A stretch of 10,490 bases of DNA from contig JAAVDU010000028.1 in assembly GCA_014801605.1 (NCBI GenBank), positions 3,052-13,541 on the forward strand, read 5' to 3'. The stretch is from Bacteroides sp. (GTDB lineage: Bacteria > Bacteroidota > Bacteroidia > Bacteroidales > Muribaculaceae). Numbering within the stretch: position 1 is the first letter of the stretch; each line of letters opens with the position of its first letter. This document shows, in pieces, positions 5,950 through 10,490 of this stretch. The translations under genes were made by a program, and so were the position numbers. The notes under the pieces are model-generated. The model was not told the DNA's origin. It worked only from the letters and a program-made list of their open reading frames with translations, and did no database searches.

Positions 5950-7761
5950 TCAAAGAGATTTGAGGACCTGCACCAATCTATTATTGTCTTTCCTGTCCCT
6001 TATCGCTATCCTTATAAACTCCTTATCCGCTTTGAACCCTTTCTTTGAGGAACAATCCTTTATCAATATATTGAACTCCGTCAATAAGCGTATGGTCAAC
6101 TCATGAGAAGTGAAACGACCGGTGATTTCACACAAGAAGTAGTTGGCCTGCGACGGGATGACCCGCAAGAAAGGTATCTCCGACAGTTCCGAACCGAAGA
6201 TTTCACGTTCCTCCCTGAATCTATCGCACGAACGCTCGTAATCCTTCTCGTATTTGCCATAGATCTGCATATAGAACTCGGCGAAGGAATTGATATTCCA
6301 GATGCCGACATCCTTACGCATGTATCCGATAAGATCCCTGTCGGCACTCGCGAGTATTCCGAGTCTGAGACCCGGGACACCGTAGCTCTTGGAAATAGAT
6401 TTCATCACATAAAGTGTAGGATGTGATTCAAGTATTCCGTTGTGTAGGAGTGTCGCCTCCACTGCGGTGTCTGCGAAATCGACAAACGACTCATCGACAA
6501 TCAGGCGCACTCCTTTACTTTCCGACCACTCTATAAGCTTATCAAGCCCCTCACGATTGATGAAATTGCCTGAGGGGTTGTCAGGGTTCACAAGAAGCAG
6601 GTTGTCTATCTCATGTTCCGAGAAATAGGCAATGAGGTCATCTGCCGTATAATGAAGGTCACTGTTGCTGGCTGTGAACGCTACAATCCGATCATGCGGC
6701 AGTCTGTTGGGATATTCCTCGAAGGTCGGATACACAACTCCCACCTTACCCTCAAGCCATCCCATCAGACTCTTGATCAGCTCGGCTGCACCGTTACCGA
6801 CAACTACATAATCATGGCGCAGACCGAAATACTTCGAGGCAAGAAGCGAATTCACTCCCATTCCGGAGGGATAGTCGCGGAGCAACGGTTCGAAATTGGC
6901 CTTCATCTCATCTATCATCCTCTCCCCAGGGAAATATGGATTGACAAGATAACAGAAGTCAAGGAGTCCGGGATATCTCCAGTAGCCTCCGAAAGAATGT
7001 TGTATCTTCTCAAGACGCTCCTCCGGACGGGCGAAGATGGCCTCTGCTATACGCAGGTCCTGCACGTCGTCTATCTCATACCAGTGCATCCCGGTGATGG
7101 GAAGTGCCTTTAGACCGACGCCGTCTATCAAAGTGATTACCCGGAGCACCTGTTCATAATACTCGTTCTCCCCCAGCACCCGGATGTAAGCCTCAAGGAA
7201 TGGAAGGTAGTGGTTGACTATGAACTCCTTCGAGAACTTGTAGATATTGACTGTCTTATAGTAATAAGGAACATCGCTGTAGTTGAATGCCTTCTTGGGG
7301 ATGAAACTTACGATGTTGTTGTCATTGTCTATCCTTACCATCGTACCATCCATCCATGTCTCATACTTCGAAATCAGCGCACAGTCCCTGTAGCTGCTGT
7401 CAAGGGCGGCCTGAAGTACGGAATCCTCGAAAATCAGATCTGATTCAAGAAGGAGTGTCTCTTCCTCGGCCATATATCCTCGTGCGAGCCAAAGGGAATA
7501 GATGTTGTTGGTCTTGTCGTAGACGTTGTTCTCCACAAAAACTATAGGGAGATCCGGATAACGCTTACTTATATAGTTCTTGAGTTTCTGACCCTCATAC
7601 CCGATTACCACCACAATGCGTGAGAGATTAAGCCTGTTCAACTGACCGAGCATCCGGTCGATCAGACGTATTCCGTTCACCTCCAACATACATTTGGTGT
7701 TGTCGGCTGTAAATTCACCTAAACGACGCCCCATTCCGGCCGCTAATATAATTGCCTGCAT
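5950..7761 (-). CDS. Bifunctional nucleotidyltransferase - PLP-dependent aminotransferase fusion
   Basis: A 603-residue fusion. Residues 1-245 are a LicC/PntC-like nucleotidyltransferase: AIILAAGMGRRLGEFTADN (3-21) with TKCMLEVNG (22-30) containing K23, acidic metal site ESDLIF (106-111), and EIDDVQDL (229-236). Residues about 255-603 are a fold-type I aminotransferase of the HisC/CobD-like group: VVGNGAAELI (320-329), NPDNPSGNF (392-400), DESFVDF (423-429), the PLP lysine K458 in SISKSYGVPGLRLG (455-468), and the carboxylate-binding arginine expected in FIRIAIRD (582-589). All key residues are present, so both halves are probably active. The order matches the Treponema denticola PntC-AEP transaminase, which makes 2-aminoethylphosphonate and activates it as a CMP derivative. 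Alternatives are a phosphocholine- or phosphoethanolamine-type cytidylyltransferase, or a sugar-phosphate enzyme, with a distinct amino-acid-phosphate aminotransferase. It starts 7 bp after the phosphoesterase stop. Confidence 0.87.
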   Translation of the reverse strand: MQAIILAAGMGRRLGEFTADNTKCMLEVNGIRLIDRMLGQLNRLNLSRIVVVIGYEGQKLKNYISKRYPDLPIVFVENNVYDKTNNIYSLWLARGYMAEEETLLLESDLIFEDSVLQAALDSSYRDCALISKYETWMDGTMVRIDNDNNIVSFIPKKAFNYSDVPYYYKTVNIYKFSKEFIVNHYLPFLEAYIRVLGENEYYEQVLRVITLIDGVGLKALPITGMHWYEIDDVQDLRIAEAIFARPEERLEKIQHSFGGYWRYPGLLDFCYLVNPYFPGERMIDEMKANFEPLLRDYPSGMGVNSLLASKYFGLRHDYVVVGNGAAELIKSLMGWLEGKVGVVYPTFEEYPNRLPHDRIVAFTASNSDLHYTADDLIAYFSEHEIDNLLLVNPDNPSGNFINREGLDKLIEWSESKGVRLIVDESFVDFADTAVEATLLHNGILESHPTLYVMKSISKSYGVPGLRLGILASADRDLIGYMRKDVGIWNINSFAEFYMQIYGKYEKDYERSCDRFREEREIFGSELSEIPFLRVIPSQANYFLCEITGRFTSHELTIRLLTEFNILIKDCSSKKGFKADKEFIRIAIRDRKDNNRLVQVLKSL

Positions 7762-7768
7762 AATCTTT

Positions 7769-8782
7769 TCAATAATTAATTTGAACTCTTGTTTCAGGAT
7801 CCGGATGGAATTCCCGTTTGAGTGTATTATAAACCGATATATTAATCACTTTCCTGTTCTGTGGAAACTCCCAAAGCTGGATCATTCCATCTCCACCATT
7901 ATCCTGATATTGGAGATTAAACAATATCTGGCACACATCCCTGCCTGCTTGGTTTTCTGAGAAGAGATACTTACAGAATCCATTATGTCCACACACGACA
8001 CACAGCACATTGTCATTAGGATAAACAAGTTGCTCCCAGATCTCCTGGGGTGTGGAATGTGACAATGTAGGTAGTTGGTGAGACGCATAACTTCCCGTCG
8101 CAATCCTTTCTCCTGCGCTGGTTAGCCATTCGTGGGTAAGCAGGATATACTTAGTATACGGATTAGCTCGTACAATACTGTCGGCCCAAGCCACGGCCTC
8201 TTTTCTTGGTCCGAACTCAAGCCCTATGATGTTGATATCCTCTCCTTGAATCTCTATCGGCACTATGATATTGTCCAATCGATTCTCTTCATAATATTGG
8301 ACAGATGATCCACACAATGCTTTCAGATTCGACAGCTGATTGATTCCACTGCTCATTCGGTCGGTAATCTCTGTCGGACCGGATGCTCCCCCCCAGTCAT
8401 AGTCATGATTGCCCGTGACAGGTATAAAGAGCATCCTCTCATCCAAATATCTCAATGCAAAATCAGCGTTTCCCCATTCTCTTGCATTGTTATGCTCAGT
8501 GAAATCACCTACCTGCAACACACATGATATATTATTATGACTTCTTTGCTGGACATTGAGCCACGAATAAGTATAGATGAGATTATAAAGCTTGTGAGAA
8601 TTCAAAGTATATTCCTGAATGTCTCCTACCACCGCGATATATTGCGAATCAGATTCAAAAATATCGTCAACAGAAATTGTCTCTGACAAGGAGCCGTACT
8701 TTTCCTCGTCGCTCTCCGCACATCTGATAAGAGTCAGCGACAGGAAAATACTCATCAATATTCTGTCAAAAGATATTACCAT
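7769..8782 (-). CDS. Exported calcineurin-like metallophosphoesterase, possible lipoprotein
   Basis: A 337-residue metallophosphoesterase with the family's blocks in order: VVGDIQ (51-56), LQVGDFTEH (89-97), VTGNHDYDW (122-130), LLTHEWL (214-220) and VVCGHNGF (262-269). The first block is GDIQ instead of the common D-x-H, a variant seen in some exported members. The C-terminal NLQYQDNGGDGMIQLWEF (289-306) and VYNT (317-320) also match exported relatives. The N-terminus has a short hydrophobic run (8-19) then RC-AESDEE: a cysteine at 21 followed by acidic residues, resembling a Bacteroidota surface-export signal, though Arg before the cysteine departs from the usual lipobox. A second ATG at 8755 is possible. 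It is probably envelope-located and may cleave a phosphodiester or phosphomonoester, conceivably of the glycan itself. Substrate is unknown. It is flanked by close-spaced operon genes (26 and 7 bp). Confidence 0.82.
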   Translation of the reverse strand: MVISFDRILMSIFLSLTLIRCAESDEEKYGSLSETISVDDIFESDSQYIAVVGDIQEYTLNSHKLYNLIYTYSWLNVQQRSHNNISCVLQVGDFTEHNNAREWGNADFALRYLDERMLFIPVTGNHDYDWGGASGPTEITDRMSSGINQLSNLKALCGSSVQYYEENRLDNIIVPIEIQGEDINIIGLEFGPRKEAVAWADSIVRANPYTKYILLTHEWLTSAGERIATGSYASHQLPTLSHSTPQEIWEQLVYPNDNVLCVVCGHNGFCKYLFSENQAGRDVCQILFNLQYQDNGGDGMIQLWEFPQNRKVINISVYNTLKREFHPDPETRVQINY

Positions 8783-8808
8783 ATCTGATCATTGGTTTAT
8801 CCTACCTA

Positions 8809-9528
8809 TTAAAGCGTCTTCTTTACCTGTAGCATTCTCTCCAGACTATCCCGTTTTTTCGGCGACTTCTCTATCATCTTGATAAATGCATCATGACGAT
8901 GAATATCACTACCGAGATAATCTATCATACCATTCTTGAGGAGCCACTCAGCCTTTCCCTTGGCTGTCTCACCATAAGCTTCCACAAGCGACATAAAGTT
9001 CATCTGGAAAAGGACTCCCATATCTTTCAGCCTTCTATAGTCAGCCTCTTCCATATAACGATATCTCTCAGGGTGGGCAAGTATGGGATAATAGCCTTTG
9101 GATTTAATTCTCTCAAGCAACTCATCCATATTGAACGGAGGGGTGTAATAGGAGGTCTCCACCAGAAGATGGGTGCCTTCATCCCCGATAGGAAGGAGTT
9201 CACCGGCCTCAAGACGCTCCTCGAATAGACTGTCAAGCATATTTTCCGCTGCAAGTCTTATTTCAACTTTTCCCTTCCAGGCACTCTTCAACTCCTCATA
9301 TCTTTTTTTCAAATCTGCCGTTGAATTAGGATAATCCTCCATTATGTGTGGCGTCAGCCATACCTTGGTAACACCCAGCCTCTCGTATGTCTGCAACACT
9401 TGGAGTGCATCCTCCATTGTGCGGATACCATCGTCAACTCCGGGCAGAATATGGGCATGACAATCGGTGAACCCGTCGAACAGCCCGGATTTCTCCAAAC
9501 TCTTTACAGATGATTTAAACGGCCACAT
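8809..9528 (-). CDS. CpsB/YwqE-type tyrosine-protein phosphatase (PHP fold)
   Basis: A 239-residue cytoplasmic metal-dependent phosphatase of the PHP superfamily, CpsB/CapC/YwqE group, which dephosphorylates the tyrosine-rich tail of the cognate BY-kinase and so tunes chain length and export. Seen: DCHAHILPGVDDG (22-34) with metal ligands H24, H26 and D33; WLTPHIMEDYPN (57-68) with H61; LAAENMLD (92-99) with E95; HLLVETSYYTPP (120-131); ILAHPERY (149-156) with H152; and YLGSDIHR (204-211) with D208 and H210. All expected metal ligands are present and length is normal. It follows the kinase gene in the same direction, the classic pairing. The ATG at 9528 follows an A-rich stretch; no better start is seen. 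Confidence 0.93.
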   Translation of the reverse strand: MWPFKSSVKSLEKSGLFDGFTDCHAHILPGVDDGIRTMEDALQVLQTYERLGVTKVWLTPHIMEDYPNSTADLKKRYEELKSAWKGKVEIRLAAENMLDSLFEERLEAGELLPIGDEGTHLLVETSYYTPPFNMDELLERIKSKGYYPILAHPERYRYMEEADYRRLKDMGVLFQMNFMSLVEAYGETAKGKAEWLLKNGMIDYLGSDIHRHDAFIKMIEKSPKKRDSLERMLQVKKTL

Positions 9529-9653
9529 TTTCTATTATCTTTTGTAATCTTGTATTCAATTAAGGTATCATCAACCGTCTGGATATGGTTTCAGCCTCAC
9601 GACACCTTACATATAATTCACTTATAACAGCCCTCTCTGATATTACATCTGCA
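9529..9653 (-). other. 125-bp spacer between kinase and phosphatase genes, no gene seen
   Basis: No open frame, RNA gene or consensus Bacteroidota promoter (TTTG / TAnnTTTG) is recognisable. The only structure noted is a short AT inverted repeat (TATAA/TTATA, around 9611-9625), too weak to call. The gap is long compared with most neighbouring ones. Confidence 0.3.
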
Positions 9654-10490
9654 TCAGTCGACGTAGCTGCTATAGTTGCCATATGAATAGTATCTGCTAT
9701 GCTCCTGATCCGTACCATTGAGTATCAGACTCATATGGTTGAATTTCTGTTCATCATAGAAGCTGTTGAGCTCCGGCAATGCTTGTTTGTCAAGCAATCC
9801 GGCTCTGACAACAAACAATGTACTGTCGGCATATTTACCCACAATCTGAGTATCGACAACAATATTTACCGGAGGACAATCAAGGAAGATGTAATCATAT
9901 TCGGAGGAGGCCTCTTTCAAAAGGTCGCCCAGCCTGCCGTTCTCCAGCAACTCTGCCGGATTGGGTGGCATCTTTCCTATGGGCAGAATGGAAAGATTCG
10001 GATTGTTTGGTGAAGGAACCACCAGCTTCTCCCAATCTGAAACATTCCCCACAAGATAATTTGTCAGACCGTTTGATGGAAGTCCGACAAACATGGATGA
10101 TGAACCATGGCGCAAATCACAGTCAACCAGAAGAACCTTCTTACGTTTCAACGCGAAGCTTAAAGCAAGGTTATACGAAATAAAGGACTTACCACTACCG
10201 GGATTGAATGAGGTAAGCATGACGATGTGGCATCCTTTATTCCCCTTCGACATGAATTCTATATTACTTCGAATCACTCGGAAGGCCTCGTTGACAATGT
10301 CTCGTTTTCCATCTTCCACAACTGTAATAGGTGCCTTCTCATCCTTGATATTGACTTTCTTCTTGGAATTGGCCGATGTCTTCAGGCGGGCCTTCCCTAC
10401 CTGAGGAATCTCTCCGGCAAAAGGCATCTTCAGATGATCAAGATCCTTGCGGGCGCGCACCTTAGTGTCGCCTGTAATCTTAACATAGAA
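9654..10490 (-). CDS. wzc: Wzc-type tyrosine autokinase (BY-kinase), C-terminal part
   Basis: The frame is open to the right edge, so the gene continues outside the window; 278 residues are visible. A GTG at 10460 is internal, since FYVKITGDTK precedes it in frame and reads as normal Wzc sequence. Numbering visible residues from the edge: the linker KMPFAGEIPQVG (21-32), EAFRVIRSNIEFM (68-80), Walker A LTSFNPGSGKS (92-102) with Lys101, Walker A' VLLVDCDLRHG (119-129), Walker B DYIFLDCPPV (199-208) and SLILNGTDQE (254-263). The tail has five tyrosines in the last 12 residues (YYSYGNYSSY-VD), the autophosphorylation cluster. Such kinases form inner-membrane oligomers that control polymer length and export with an outer-membrane channel; the N-terminal Wzz-like part must lie outside. 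The cognate phosphatase gene follows. Confidence 0.93.
   Translation of the reverse strand, partial: FYVKITGDTKVRARKDLDHLKMPFAGEIPQVGKARLKTSANSKKKVNIKDEKAPITVVEDGKRDIVNEAFRVIRSNIEFMSKGNKGCHIVMLTSFNPGSGKSFISYNLALSFALKRKKVLLVDCDLRHGSSSMFVGLPSNGLTNYLVGNVSDWEKLVVPSPNNPNLSILPIGKMPPNPAELLENGRLGDLLKEASSEYDYIFLDCPPVNIVVDTQIVGKYADSTLFVVRAGLLDKQALPELNSFYDEQKFNHMSLILNGTDQEHSRYYSYGNYSSYVD

Noticed and set aside
6613..7113. Plus-strand open frame of 166 codons opposite the fusion gene
   Set aside because: It is antisense to well-supported coding sequence with intact motifs, has no recognisable domain, and shows low-complexity codon-shadow composition.
9699..10404. Several plus-strand open frames of about 100-120 codons opposite the kinase gene
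   Set aside because: They mirror the codons of the Wzc-type kinase, overlap each other and show no domain or ribosome-binding site.
10458..10460. GTG as a start codon for the kinase gene
   Set aside because: The frame stays open to the window edge and the residues before it fit the Wzc linker, so this valine is internal.
1..10490. Invertible promoter, UpxY/UpxZ-type regulators, CRISPR array, insertion sequence or tRNA
   Set aside because: These are common beside Bacteroidales capsule genes, but I saw no matching inverted repeats around a promoter, no NusG-like gene, no repeat-spacer pattern, no transposase and no tRNA-like cloverleaf.

Overview
This window is part of a surface-polysaccharide (capsule or exopolysaccharide) locus, most likely from a Bacteroidales-type bacterium. 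The grounds are the gene families (Wzc-type tyrosine autokinase with a tyrosine-rich tail, PHP-type CpsB phosphatase, EpsG-like polymerase, LicD), the mostly absent Shine-Dalgarno sequences, the middling base composition, and a possible lipoprotein whose acidic residues follow the cysteine. The genus cannot be fixed from the sequence alone.

Layout. Two gene sets converge near position 1650. On the plus strand, the 3' end of a Wzx/MATE-like flippase (1-474) is followed 14 bp later by an EpsG-like polysaccharide polymerase (489-1604). Everything else is on the minus strand and reads right to left. It runs from the 3' part of a Wzc-type kinase (cut by the right edge) to a CpsB-like phosphatase, a predicted exported calcineurin-like phosphoesterase, a 603-residue nucleotidyltransferase-aminotransferase fusion, an octopine/nopaline dehydrogenase-family oxidoreductase, a LicD-family phosphotransferase, a GT2 glycosyltransferase and a GT4 glycosyltransferase. 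Minus-strand gaps range from 7 to about 130 bp, so this is probably one operon.

How it may work. The kinase and phosphatase would control chain length and export. GT2 and GT4 would add sugars to the lipid-linked repeat unit, the flippase would move it across the inner membrane, and the EpsG-like protein would polymerise it. The most distinctive part is the run fusion enzyme - octopine-dehydrogenase-like protein - LicD. It looks like a cassette that makes an amine-bearing phosphate or phosphonate headgroup, activates it with a nucleotide, possibly alters it, and moves it onto the glycan. The fusion has the domain order of the Treponema denticola PntC-AEP transaminase, but no PEP mutase or phosphonopyruvate decarboxylase gene lies in the window, so the phosphonate reading is open.

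Regulatory-scale features: a hairpin that presents an AGGGGGA loop directly against the preferred licD start codon, a 15-bp palindrome upstream of it, an imperfect palindrome between the convergent genes, and a very short open frame with a strong ribosome-binding sequence overlapping the licD stop codon. There are no tRNA or rRNA genes, insertion sequences, CRISPR arrays or gene-free stretches over 300 bp.
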